Below are positions 11,077 through 24,200 of a stretch of DNA of 64,000 nucleotides, one piece after another. This DNA comes from Dactylorhiza incarnata (lineage: Eukaryota; Streptophyta; Magnoliopsida; Asparagales; Orchidaceae), in NCBI GenBank assembly GCA_033032865.1, contig JAWHQI010000258.1:2914001-2978000 (forward strand). The letters are read 5' to 3'. Position 1 is the stretch's first letter; each line of letters begins with the position of its first letter. The notes under the pieces were generated by a model, which saw only the letters and a list, made by a program, of their open reading frames with translations, was not told the DNA's origin and did no database searches. The position numbers and the translations under genes were made by a program.

Positions 11077-12103
11077 CTCTCACCCCATGTTAGTCACAAA
11101 TGATTACAATCTCTTCCAAAGTACAACTCGTTAATCGGTAGAAGCTTAAGATTCAAAACACATGAAAAAAAACCAAAGGAGTGTTTCAAGAGCTCAAGGA
11201 GTCTGTTTCAAGAGCTCTTCATGCGCAATAACCAATGACTCCTCAAAAACAAAGAGAAAATGGCCAAACATGGGTGCAAAATCGATAGACATCAAGATAG
11301 GGTCTTCTTTCCTTTAAACTCCCTTTTAGGGCTTCTACCGGGCAGCCACAAGGGGCAGCGGCAAAGCGCACCAACACGGGTTTTTGGCGGTCAGCGGTGG
11401 GAGAACGACTGGTGGAGACACAACATATAAGCACGAGAGATATCGAAGGGTCGGCGTACGCCTCGAGCGAAACACAGGAGGTGGGAGGGTGCAATTAGAG
11501 GGGTGGAAAATCAACAGTTATGTTTTATTTTGACTTTTCCTGGGGTACGAATATCGCATCACGAGCTGCTAATATAAATAAAGTATTACCATTTATTTAT
11601 ACAATTTCATTTTTTCAAATTATCCATAATTGTAAAACAGGCCTAGCCAATGGTCTCCAAGTTGAATCCTGCTTATTTCCTATTGTGATTTTTTTAGTGG
11701 AGCCACGTGGAAGTAAAACTACACAATAACTTATCATAAAGTCTTAAAATATACAATTACAATAAATAATCTTCAACTAAAGAGTTCAAATATTATGAAA
11801 TTTTAAGAAATATTTTCAACCCTTATCGTTATCGCGTTCATCGTATTTAGCATTTTCTCGTTGAGTAGTTGTATCTTCTTCATCCCCATAGGCAGATCTC
11901 GTGGCCCCGTTCACGCATCTCGGCATCTGACATTATCCTAAGAATGATCGGATGGATGTTCTACGAAAAATGGTCGTAAAAAAATGGAGCCTCTGATGAG
12001 ATCAAATGTTCTACGAAAATGAACTCTAATATAAGTTATTATTTTTTTCATATTTCAAAAGGCAGGGCCAAATGAAACCAAATAAATGAATAGCAAATCC
12101 TAA

Positions 12104-12207
12104 TCAGAGTTCAGATAAAGAGTACTTGATGTTCCCGAGGTAGAGCCCACAAGCGGGAGCCATCGGACTTGCGGCAGCCACATTCTTTGCGCTCAAGATT
12201 CTTTCGA
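12104..12207 (-). CDS. TruA gene last exon
   Basis: 104 nt: TC completes Val, then ERILSAKNVAAASPMAPACG, LYLGNIKYSLSEL and TGA at 12104-12106. Acceptor TTTATCGCAG|TC. The MAPACGLYL block is the conserved C-terminal end of TruA proteins. Confidence 0.92.
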
Positions 12208-15200
12208 CTGCGATAAAACAAGACGAAAAAGATGAAATTTTCAAACGTTAAATCGGAATTTATAGTCATCGCAATGAACCAACCATCCTCAGTAGTCAGC
12301 TCTCCAGTCCCAACAGATTTCAGCACACCTACAAGCAACCTGACCTGCAATCACCATTAAAAGTTTAATGGCAGAAGCTTAGACCAAGAACACACAAAGT
12401 GAGAGAATAAATGTACGCAATACATTTGATCCGTATACAAGATTTCGAAGAGCCGCACCAAATGACTTGCGACGAAGTAGTGAAGGACTGTCTGTAAAAA
12501 CCAAACCATTATTTCCCGACAACTTTGGTATCTTGCTTAATTTGTAAGATCTTTCTCATAAGCTTTGTATCACTCATCAACCCTTATCATTTAGATCTTA
12601 TGATTATTAACTTAATTTCACAGAAGATCAAAAATATTTCCCAAAAACTCTATAAATTTTCACAAAATATCGAAAATTATTATCTTAAGAAAATCTATTT
12701 AATTTTATGTCTACAGTTTCTTCTGCATCCTCTTGAATTGGTAAACATCTTTGTTAGACATCAAAGATAGGGTCCTTTGAATTTGACATACATTATATTG
12801 TCATAATGATAATCATCATAAGAATAATAATAAAAATCATTTGATTGTTAGGACGATGTAGAGCCTCTTTCTAAGTGAGTCGCGGTAAATACAAAATTGT
12901 AAAACAGACTGAGCATGGAGCGAAAAAAAGTGGATGGTTTAACGATCGGTCCAATGACTGGTTTGGCATTCAATTCAGCAACCAATTCAATATTTAGTTC
13001 AATCAAAGTGATATAGTCAGTTCTCAATAGCACCCCTTCCAACTCCCACCATCACTTGGACAACATCCACATTAAGGCTGATGACCAATATAAATCATTA
13101 CTTTATGCACATTTAGACAAACTCTTTTCATTGAATATGCTAAAAATTGTTTCCATTTAAGTTTTTGGCCAAGTATAGGAAGTTGTTCGATTCAAACAAC
13201 CCCTCTAAAGAGCTAACAGTCTAAGCTTCCTTGCTAGTGACCAGGAATTTCATGAGCAGGATAAAGGAACCAATATGAGTGGCTGCATCTCAATACCAAT
13301 ATACGATGTGCAACAAAGGGGGACGGATAACTAACCTGATGATAAAGAAAGGAACGTGATCTTGATGTGATCACAAAACAACGATGCCTACGTCTTTCCC
13401 CAAATAGCCTGATACTTTCATTAGAGCATTTCCTGAGAGCTACATTTGAAGAAGAAGAAGAAGAAGAAGAAGAACCGCTTGATGATTTGAAGCTAATGTC
13501 CCTTCTCTCTGAAATTGAAGGGAAGCAAAGAAATGGAGAAACTTCACAAACACTAAGTTCATCCAATGTTCTAAATGGAGAAGTTGCCTGCATAAGATGG
13601 AAAAGCATTATCAACCTGAAATTAGATAGAAAGTTTACAAAGTTGAAAGTGCCAAATTTCAAGATCAGCCAACCCTAACAATTCATTTACTTCACAAAAA
13701 ATGTAATGAAGTTAAATTAGCCCTTTAAAAAAGGCATAAAAATAGTAATTCATTGACACAGAGAAACATTCTGATCATATTGCATTGCCTAATTTTTTAA
13801 GATAAGAAGAATGAATCTTCACATCAAATTGACAATCAGGACCCAATTTCCTTGTAAGTTATAGGCAGAGAAAGGCATTGGTTAAACATGATTACACCGA
13901 GTTTCTCAACGAGTAACGCCATATGCAGAGGATTCTTTTACACTTTGAAGCACGAATAACATACAAAGAATTCTGCGCATATATCACAGAAAATATTACA
14001 TAATATTATACTATTTAACACCTTCAACAAATCCAAATTATGAAATGATCTATAATATTGCAAGTCAAATATTAACAATGAAAATTGTACCAACTATTAA
14101 GTAGATGTTGTAAAAAATAATTGAAGAGCGCATATCAAATCAAACATTACAAGAACAGTGTTAAACATTAAATTCATCAGCAATGCTAATAACAAGGGAT
14201 TGAGAATGTGACCAAGTACGACAACAAAAAGGCACATAATAGTTGATGAGGTGGCATGCTCATGACATAATCAAGTCACCACAAGGATATTTCTGTGTTG
14301 GTAAAGAGCTAAAGTGACCTCTCAGCCGACGAGAAATTCATTCAAATTTATGCAAGCAGTGCAACGATAGGGAACCAAACAACCCCTGCTTAGGATCCGA
14401 GGGATGATGGTGTTATAAAAAAGTAACTTATAAAGGATATAACTTGGATCTTAAATTTAAGGAATTTAATAAAGCCTGTATTCGCATTATCCTACTATAC
14501 AGCTGTTGAAGCCTCGTCTATCTTTATTATGTGCATAAATTAAAATTGTGTGGTATTATAAGCTGTCACTAGTTTAGTTTGAATATTAATGAGATGGATT
14601 GCATAATGCATATTACCAGCAACATTGTGGTGATTTATTTATGTAATAGCTATAATTATGGTTCATCTGGGCGACTGCAGTTTGCTTATAAAATCAGATG
14701 CAGAGTTGTAAGAAAAAACTGTTGCCTAGATGTTGGGCTAGTGGTGAATGATGTATTGATTCCCTAAATAGTTATGGGAATTGTTGATGTGCATAGAAAA
14801 CTTTCAAAATATTCATGTGGGTGTAAAAAAGAGAAAAAAAACCTGGCAACCAGCAGCCCTGAACGAACTGAAATCATGATGGCCAGTGAGTATGTCGCAT
14901 GCCTTCTGCGTGTTCATAGAAAAAGTAATTAAGCAATTCATGTTCTTTGCTTTCTCTTTTTTTATAAAACGACAATAGGAAATGTGCCAGTGCTTAAATT
15001 ATGGTGGAAAGTAAGACCTTCATCGCTAGAGCATCTAGTTCTTCAGCAACATGCCAGGCACGGTCCTTCTCAAACACTGGCAAGGGATCTGGTCCAGAGA
15101 GCAATCTATAGAAGTACCTGAAGTGAAGAACCAACTATTAGCATGTTGGATAGAAACTAATCGTGTTGTGAGATATAACAGAGTCCAGGAAAGCATATGA

Positions 15201-18200
15201 ACAATACTCGTAAGTTTGAAAGTTTGACCATTGTTGGAGCCAAAAGCGTCCCCAACCTCCACACTCAACTTTGAACATCCGAAAGACGGGGGAACCGGGA
15301 GCTGCAAGTGACCAACTAAACAACTACTAATCGCAAGGAGTTGAAGAGAAGAGAAGGGGGGGGGGGGGGGGGAGTGAACGCCCCGGTCTACTGTGGGTGC
15401 GCTACAGGTCTGCAGACCAGTGACCCCAACCCATCTCCACGGATCTGATTGGCCGCAGCCACTCAATTGGTGATGAGGACCAGTTTAGAGCTCCCTTATC
15501 CAGGAGGTCTGAGGTTCAAGTCCCGGCCTCAACAACCCGCCACTGGAATTAGTGGTTGTGGCCAATCAGATCCGTGGAGATGGGTTGGGGTCACTGGTCT
15601 GCAGACATGTAGCGCACCCACAGTAGACCGGAGCGTTACAGAGAGAGAAGAAGGTGCCGCGAGTGGCTACACTGGGCTTCCCGCAACTGCAAACCTTAGA
15701 TGCGGGTGATTTTATTACTCAACAAGTTAAGCTATTACAAAGAGAGATTACAACAAAGTAACAAAGAGCAAAGTCGTCAGAGAGACACGGGAGCTTGAGA
15801 CCACACCAACAGGGAGGATTTAGCTCAAGTTCAATGTGCTTTCTGGGTACTATGGCCCCCTATTTAAACTAATTGGGGCCTGCCCGAACGGGCAAATAAC
15901 AAAATTTCGGGTTGCCCGGAGTACAGGAAAACCGGGCAGAGGTGAGAGAGAAAGAGAGGGTGCGGTTACAACAGACTGTAACCGCCCTAACTAAAAGGTT
16001 GGAAAGAAGGAGCTGGGGCGGTCTCTGGTAGTGTCCTCCCTTACTGCTTGAACTCCAAGAGGCTCCTTGCTCCATCTGCGGCTGACTGGCTCTTGCTGGG
16101 GTCGCAGGATTCCGGGCTAACAACCATCTTTTCTAATTACAAGAAAGGTCGTATATTTCATTTTGATATTGGTATAAAGTCTTCCTTACACATACAAATG
16201 AAGAAGTAGTATTTCGATCTAGCGGAAATGATTTCCAAACATTATTAAGGAAAATAATATATTTAAATATTGGTAAAAGATGAGTAACCCTGTTGATGAT
16301 TCTAAGAAAACTAGAACTATTACAAAATTGGTAATGTGCAAAGAAAACTACATTTTTGAAGAGATAAAGAGATCTTAAGGCTTTGATTCATCTTAGATAC
16401 ATCAAAAAACGGAGATAAGATCTTAAATAATATATAAAAAACTGAAAATGCTATTTTCAGAACTTCTTAAAGGGGAGTTTTGAGAAAGAGATCATTTTGG
16501 AAGTGCATAATACACAAAAACAATGAGATGTATTATGAATTGATCTATGAGTGAGTAATGGGATATAGAATTAGAAAAAATGCACTCAAATAATATATTT
16601 ACTTTCAGGCTACGAAGATCAACTATGGGAGTGAGTTTTGTGCCAACACAATTAATGGAAAATTATGAAGGATAAAGAAGGATTTCATATGATTTGTATT
16701 GATTACGAGAAGAGTTATAAGATAACTAATTTAGTGTGTGCATTAAGGGACGTTAAAAGATATCTTGAAGTCATTAAATTTATCTTCAAAATGAGGTGCC
16801 TTTGTTGTGAGCAGTAATACACCAAAAAGATCTTGAAGTGCCTTTTGAAGAGATAAAGAGATCTTAAGGCTTTGATTCATCTTAGATACATCAAAAAACG
16901 GAGATAAGATCTTAAATAATATATAAAAAACTGAAAATGCTATTTTCAGAACTTCTTAAAGGGGAGTTTTGAGAAAGAGATCATTTTGGAAGTGCATAAT
17001 ACACAAAAACAATGAGATGTATTATGAATTGATCTATGAGTGAGTAATGGGATATAGAATTAGAAAAAATGCACTCAAATAATATATTTACTTTCAGGCT
17101 ACGAAGATCAACTATGGGAGTGAGTTTTGTGCCAACACAATTAATGGAAAATTATGAAGGATAAAGAAGGATTTCATATGATTTGTATTGATCACGAGAA
17201 GAGTTATAAGATAACTAATTTAGTGTGTGCATTAAGGGACGTTAAAAGATATCTTGAAGTCATTAAATTTATCTTCAAAATGAGGTGCCTTTGTTGTGAG
17301 CAGTAATACACCAAAAGAGAACAGAAAAGGATTGAAAGTAAACAGATGCCTGATTGAGAGGAGAAATACTAAGAGAGTGAGGGAGATGAGGATGTTAGTT
17401 AAAAAGTGGGATAAGAGAGAAAGAGAAATCTAGAAGTAATTAGTAACTTCAACGTATAATTACAAAAATTACATCATTCATAACTAACCAGTAGATGAGG
17501 ATGTTGCACACATCAGCTTTTGTGAAATCATTTAATAACATATTACATATACTTCTATAATATGTAATAAGGATTTTGATCTGCCAGACTATGAAAATGC
17601 CTCTGAACACTATCTAGTACATCACTTAAATTCTCATCTTGTTTGACCTCAAACAAAAGGCCAATTTGTAGTAAACTGAAACTTCACCATCTTTTATAGT
17701 ACACTGACCAAACTTAACTGCTAAGAAGATAGGCCCTAATGCTTATGAACTCAAATTTATGCACTATCACAAATTTAAAGGCATTTTCAGGACAATTTTA
17801 TGGCCAGAAAGTGGGCACCGACAGAGTTCTGGCAGCTTATATGTTTGTCTACCAGCAGTTGGACCCTCTACCATCAGCATTGTGGAGAAAATTGCTAAAG
17901 ATGAGTTTACCACAAGCCCTTTTGGACAACCATTTATAGTTCATTGGTGTGACCATCCTCCTCCTTTTAATAAGCTGTGTTGTATGGCCTTACCCTCCTC
18001 CCCAGTTCATCTCCAAGCTCTTCCCTCTTCTCCTCCTGTCCCTCCTCTTGCTCCTTTCTTCACCCTAAAATCTAATAGCACTTCTTCTCCCATTAACTAA
18101 GCCCTATCATCCTCTTAAAGGATAACGAAGCCTCTCAAAAGAATTCCACCAACTTCTCGTCTCCTCCTTCCAAAGACTTTGGTCCTAACTCCCCTCTTAA

Positions 18201-21200
18201 TGGACAGTTTGGATAGGTCAAGGAGATTATGAGCTCTTCTCCAAACTCCCATTAACTCAGATCACTTACACCCTACCAAATGATAAGTTAGCACCTTGCA
18301 TTTATTCTTCACCTTTTAAATAATTATGCTTATAACTCAAATCCCATGTTAGAATAACAAAAGTTTTGACAAATGATCATGAGAAACTCCGCAATAACAG
18401 GTCAAAGCTTAACAGGAAAGTTGTGCATAGAACAAGTACACGTTAACATGCAACACAAGAAAACTGAATCCACAATTCAATTAAAAGCATGTACCCTACA
18501 AAATATTATTTTCCAACAAATGGAACAGAATGGATGAACAATATCCTCTTTTCTGATCAAATCTATTTTGCTTTATTGAAACATTCATCAGCACTAGGAG
18601 TAAAACTCAGAGGCATTCAATAAAATAACCTTTTCTGCATCAGGCTTCTCCACATGACTCATATATACTACAAATGCTTTAAATAAATATATGAACCAAA
18701 GAAGAATCACTCGGTATAAAGTAATTGCAACATCTAGTAGATGATCGAAATAGAAGAAAGTGGAAACACAGATGATATGCAAAAAAGCTATAAAAGGGAA
18801 GCCCGGTGCACAAAGAATCCGCGCACAACGAGGGTCCATGGAAAGGTCCCACCAGAAGGATGAAATGTAGGCAAATTTTACCCTGCATTGTTAAAAAAAC
18901 CTATATAAATCAAAAATTAACTATCTTAACTGACAAGAAAAAGAAAGGCTTATTTACCAACCAAATGGATTGAACTAGAAACCACAGTGCATAGTTGTGT
19001 TTATATCGAAAGATAAATGAAGAAAATTAATCATTCAATTGGCGCTACAAATTTCATGGTCACATTAAGACCTGTTCTGGCCTTCTGCTCATTTTAGATG
19101 GTTTACAGTTCCTTAGTGAACAACATAAAATATTGAACTTGCAGGAAAATTTCAATAATAGAAATTGCGGCCATGCATACTCTCAATTTCCAATACAACA
19201 TTTTTCCTGATATGAAAAAAATAAATCTGTACAACAAAACTTCTGCTGTGGCTACCTACGTTCTCTCAAGAGCCCTGTATCTAGAATGAAAGTTTGCAGG
19301 AACAAATTGAACTTCAGTTAATGTGATGTCCCCTTCCCTCTGCAGCACAACCACAAGTTAAACATGTTAGCCTCCATAAGAAAAATGACTGATTTATCAT
19401 GGTTGTACATACATTAGGAAACGAAGATAACAATCTAAAAGCATCTCGAATGGGTACAAACATTTGCTAAGATCAACCTGGAAGGAATGTGAATACCAAC
19501 AATATCGTTCTTCAAACTACAAGCTGCCGTGCTATTACCCAGAATATTAGTACATTTCCAAAAACTAATAAACTCAGATTAAAAATCCACTGAGAAAAAC
19601 TAAATTTTGTTAAACGAATTTGATCCCAGGTCCTTATTTTCCAATCAAAACTTCGTAATAAGAAATAGCCTAAGTTTGAAATAAGTCTCTAAACTTATAT
19701 TTTTTTCGTATTGGTCTCAAAAATTTATGTAAAATTTGAAATAAGTCATTGACTAACTTCATAAGTTTTTAATAGTTTTAGATGATGTGGCGTTGTTGAG
19801 GCGGCGTTGTGACACTAAAGTGGATATTTAGTGGTATTATTTTATTTTAAAAAAATGGTAAAAATGACTTAACATTGTGAGAGTTTGAAAATAGAATTTA
19901 TTATTCTATCAATTTACCTTATTACACTAAAGCTCCCCTCTGTATATAGAGTAGAGGAGAAATAATCTCTATTAGAAGATCTGGGACTAAATACAAGAGA
20001 CATCAAGAATACACAACGGGCTCATATTTTGGGCTTTTACAATGGATGTCAACACTCTCCTTCAAGCTGAAGCATAAATATAGAGGGATTTGGACCTCAA
20101 ACATCGGAATGGACAATAACAAAAGGCCCAACAAAACTCTTATATAATTTGATAAGAAAATGAGTTCGGTGATGCTTCCCATGTTGGCAAGCTTCATATT
20201 CTAAGACAGACTCAGCGCACAAGATGGCAGAAGCTTCTAAAGAAGATGTGAAGAGGATAACTAAGACAGTGATGCCATTAAAATAGGGAGACTGTTGCGG
20301 TAAATGTGGAGAAAATGGAAAGATCGTCTAGATAGTAGAGCAATCGTCTTGTTTGATTGAAGGTTCTGAAAATAACAATGAGTTAGAAAGAATAAGACAC
20401 AACATTCTAAATGCTTTGTAAGTGCATTGACGGGTAAGAGATTGCAAGGAAAATTTGGGACATATAAAGCGTCATCCAATTTGAGACGGAAGGTATTAAT
20501 AACAACTCCAGTTCCACAAACGGGAACGGGAGAGCCATCTGCCACGAATAATGGTGGTAAACGGGTATGTTTTTCGAGGTGAGTGAAGACAAAAGAGTTC
20601 CCACTCATATGATTAGTTGCACTGAAATCAAAGAGTCACTTACCCAGAGCAGCAATACACACATTGACTGAAGAAGTGGCAACATAGTTAGATTTCTTGG
20701 AAGCATTAATCAAAGCTTCAATATCAGCAAAGGAGAACCATCAACAGAACTCTGGTAGCGGAGTGGAGGTGGACTAAGAAAAATTCTCAGACTCAATAGT
20801 ACTGACATGAGCTTGAGGTTGGAGATGAGGATGGCTTCATAAAACAACGCTCGATAGGATGACCAAGTTTGTCACAGTAAGAACAAAGAGGGCGACCCCC
20901 CAGTTAGTGTGGTCGCGGTCATGAGCATACTTCTCTAAGGGTGGAGAGGGAGCATCATAGGTTGATTCATGGGATTGGTTAGAGTATAAACATAAGTGGC
21001 GGTAGCTTCCAGTGTGGGAATGCCTGGTTCTCGCAATATCTACTGACGAATCATTTTGTAGGACTCAAGAAGACGCAGAAGATAACAAACAACAAGGAAC
21101 TTATGAAAATGTGTATGCTATGTTGCAAGGTCAGCAGAGAGATGACTAGAAGCTCAGCACCGAGAGACTGAACTTCCTTTAAGTAGCGATGACGCTTAAA

Positions 21201-24200
21201 CATATACACTTTATTCTACACTTTATCTTCGTAAATATATTTTAATTAAAATGCAAGTTTTATATGATTCTTGTGCTTCAAATGCGTCTTTAAGTGTGTA
21301 GGAACAAGTGCACGCAAATTCATGTGGATTGGTGCACTTTTAGGCATTTTTAAGTAGAATCAACAAAGATAATTGCGGCCACAAACATCAAGACAAGTCA
21401 GTAATACTTGTCCACACACATGGAAACAATTCTTGGGTGAAAATGTGTTTTTCGAGGCGAACAACCTGGGTACACGCCCGTGTGTCGAGGGCGTGTGGCA
21501 GTTGGGACCGTTCCAAAAGTCAATGAACATATTCATAAGGCAGAGACACGACTTTTCTAAGCACACGACCGTGGCACGCGCCCGTGTGCCCAGAGCAAGT
21601 GAATTTAAAAAGTCGTCGGGTGACCCACCTCTATAAATAGAAGAACTTCTCCTGAAGAAGTTATGCTTGATTTGGCCCCGAAAGTCCAGAAAACTTAAAA
21701 GAGATGGGAACACTATGAAGGGAAGAGGAGGATCCATGGAGAAAGGAGGTTACTCTTGTATTCTTCCTTATATTTTTCATCCCCTGTTCTTCTTCCTCCG
21801 ATCTTCATGCTTATCTTGTGTAATTTTATTTGTGTAATCATGTCTCGTCATGTTGTTTGAATGTTGTAAACTTTACTTAATCAAATCTTTATTTTTCTTC
21901 TCCTTCTCTACTTTCCTACGATTTATCAGGGTTTATAACGGAATGAAGTGGTAGAACGCGTCTATCATTTTCATATTAGTTACTAGCAAATAAAGTCATA
22001 TGATTTTGGGTATTGTTGCTATGTTGGATCACACGTGAATAAAGAGGGTTGACTGCTCCCTGAAAGAATAGGGAACCATAATTCTCCCGTCTAGATGCGT
22101 GCAAAGCCTTGTGTCTGGGTTCACAAAACGATAAGACGATCTTCAGAGTGTCCTACCTATAGTACAAATCTCAGGTAGGCCTCCCTAAAATCAGAGCTTC
22201 GACTACCCAAATGATGTTGGGACCGGAGTGGTGTGGAACTCTGCGGTCTAGAGAAAGTGAGTTTGAGAGAAGAAAACCCTTAAATTAAGTAAAAAAATCT
22301 ATAGTTTTACTACATCAATAAAACAATTACTTTCTACTAGACAAAACCACTATATGTAATCTCTAAGTTTTCTACATTCTCAATAAGTCAATCCTAAATT
22401 AAGACTATCAATTATAAAATTCGGCACGATAATAGAATGAGGGATGAACTAAGGTACTCGCAAAAGCCTCGTAGAATACGACCTTGATGCAAACGTTTCA
22501 TATTCCAGTATGGCGCGCCGCGCGTGACACATCAAGATAAATATAAATTAAAACCTTGATACATCCAAAAACTCTTATACAACAACAATATGAGCACTTA
22601 CCTAAAAGTATGCAACCATATCGCTAGCTTTTGTGCGATCGGAGCATATCAAGTTTTAGGCACCGTTGTCGGGTAAGTAACTTTGTGCGTGTGTTTGTTG
22701 TTTGTTTTTCATATGTTTGTTCATACAACTTGGTTATCCTTCACTTGATCTTCTTAATTGTTGAGAAATTAAGGAGCAGTGCATATGAAGTATACTATTT
22801 CAAAAATTGACCAAGAATTACAATGAAAATTTTATGACGTCGAGGCCTCCATGCAACCGCTAAGAGAGTCATCTCGAGAAGTTAGAAAAGCAAGCAAGGA
22901 GGTTGTTCTATGACCAAAGCAGGTTAGATTCGAAGATGGGAAAGTCTAAAGAAATTATAAATCAAGGGTCAATGAAGTTTCCTAAATATTTCTCTATTTA
23001 TGATATCATTTTGGTAGATGTGCAGTTTTATTTATAAAAAGAAAATCTTCAATATTTTCCCTTATCGAAAATTTATCACCATACATTGAATGAACGGAAA
23101 TTCTGTCATTTTTACTATCTAGACAAGAGCATCTCTGGACTACAATTTTTTTATGGAATTTATTTTCCAGAACTTTATTTCGTGCTACGTCATTTTTTGT
23201 GGCAATTCGCTGAATTTCTGCGAATTGGGAGCGCAATTCGCTGAAATTCAGTGATTGGGCGCCTAGGTGCACCTTGTGAAAGAATATAGGTATGCTAACT
23301 AATTCATCTATAGGGGTACTTGATAATTATGTCCTGTTAAAACTATTCTAATCAGAGAATCAAGCAACACAGAAAGCACACAAGTATGTATAGAGGTTTC
23401 TCAAGACAGGGTGTCTTGAGTAGTCCTCTTTTCGCCTTCACCTTTCTAACAATGTGTTAGACAAGGTAAACTCCTCCAATCTCGGCTCAATGAGCTTACA
23501 ACTCAGATCCCTCAGGATCTCTCAGGTTTTCTCAAACCCTACCTCAGGTTAAGCAGCCATACAACTCAGATCAGCTCCTGATCCTACAGCTCAGACCTCA
23601 GCAGGTCCTACAACTCAGGCTCAACAGCCCTACAGCTCAGGCTAAACAGCCCTACCTCAGATCTTCACAGATCCTACAACTCAGAGCTATCACCAGCTCC
23701 TACCTCAGGCACTGCTGCCCTACAAACTCAGAGGAATACACCTCCTACAGCTCAGACCACCTCCTGGTCCTACCTCAAGCAACAAGCCTTACTCCTCAGG
23801 CTAAACAACCCTACTCCTCAGGCTAAACAGCCCTACAATCTCAGACAAACCAGCCCTACAAGCTCAGGCCAACAAGCCCTACACACTCAGGCAAATGCCC
23901 TATAAACTCAGGCAAAAAGCCTTACAGAAAAAGATATAATAGAACTTTTCTACAGCAGAAATACTCTCCTGCTCAGTGAGGGCCATAAGGCCTAGCTGAA
24001 CACAGTCTTCTTCATCCACCTCTTCATCACTATCTGAGTGTGATAAAGGGGCCCTGATTCCAACCTTTGCAGTTGGACAATCTTCATCTTCTTCTGCTGC
24101 AAATTCTTCAACACCAACCAGCCCAATAAGGGCTTCTTCCTTTTCAGATTCAGATGAACTGGAGTCTGATTCACTCCATCTCCTTTCTTTCTTAGCTAGA

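Larger units (their letters stand above)
8962..12103. other. AT-rich spacer between the Retand-like element and the TruA 3' end
   Basis: No supported gene. It holds a possible tRNA-like SINE remnant (about 9945-10045), a 33-base C run (10730-10762) and a fold-back MITE (about 10957-11076). An 83-codon minus frame at 11243-11494 has no recognisable domain. The TruA 3' UTR should occupy the last few hundred bases below 12104 on the minus strand; I see no decisive polyadenylation signal. Confidence 0.6.

Noticed and set aside
11243..11494. 83-codon minus-strand ORF
   Set aside because: No recognisable domain, splice context or start context; possibly repeat-derived.
15464..15550. A tRNA gene at the SINE centre
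   Set aside because: Good B box but no acceptor stem; it continues into the SINE body.
16620..16780. RT-like block in the 489-bp duplication
   Set aside because: Only a few residues resemble an RT motif and the frame is full of stops.
23481..23935. CRISPR-like array of CTCAG/CCTAC units
   Set aside because: The sequences between linkers are self-complementary stems, not independent spacers, and both LTR copies carry the same array.
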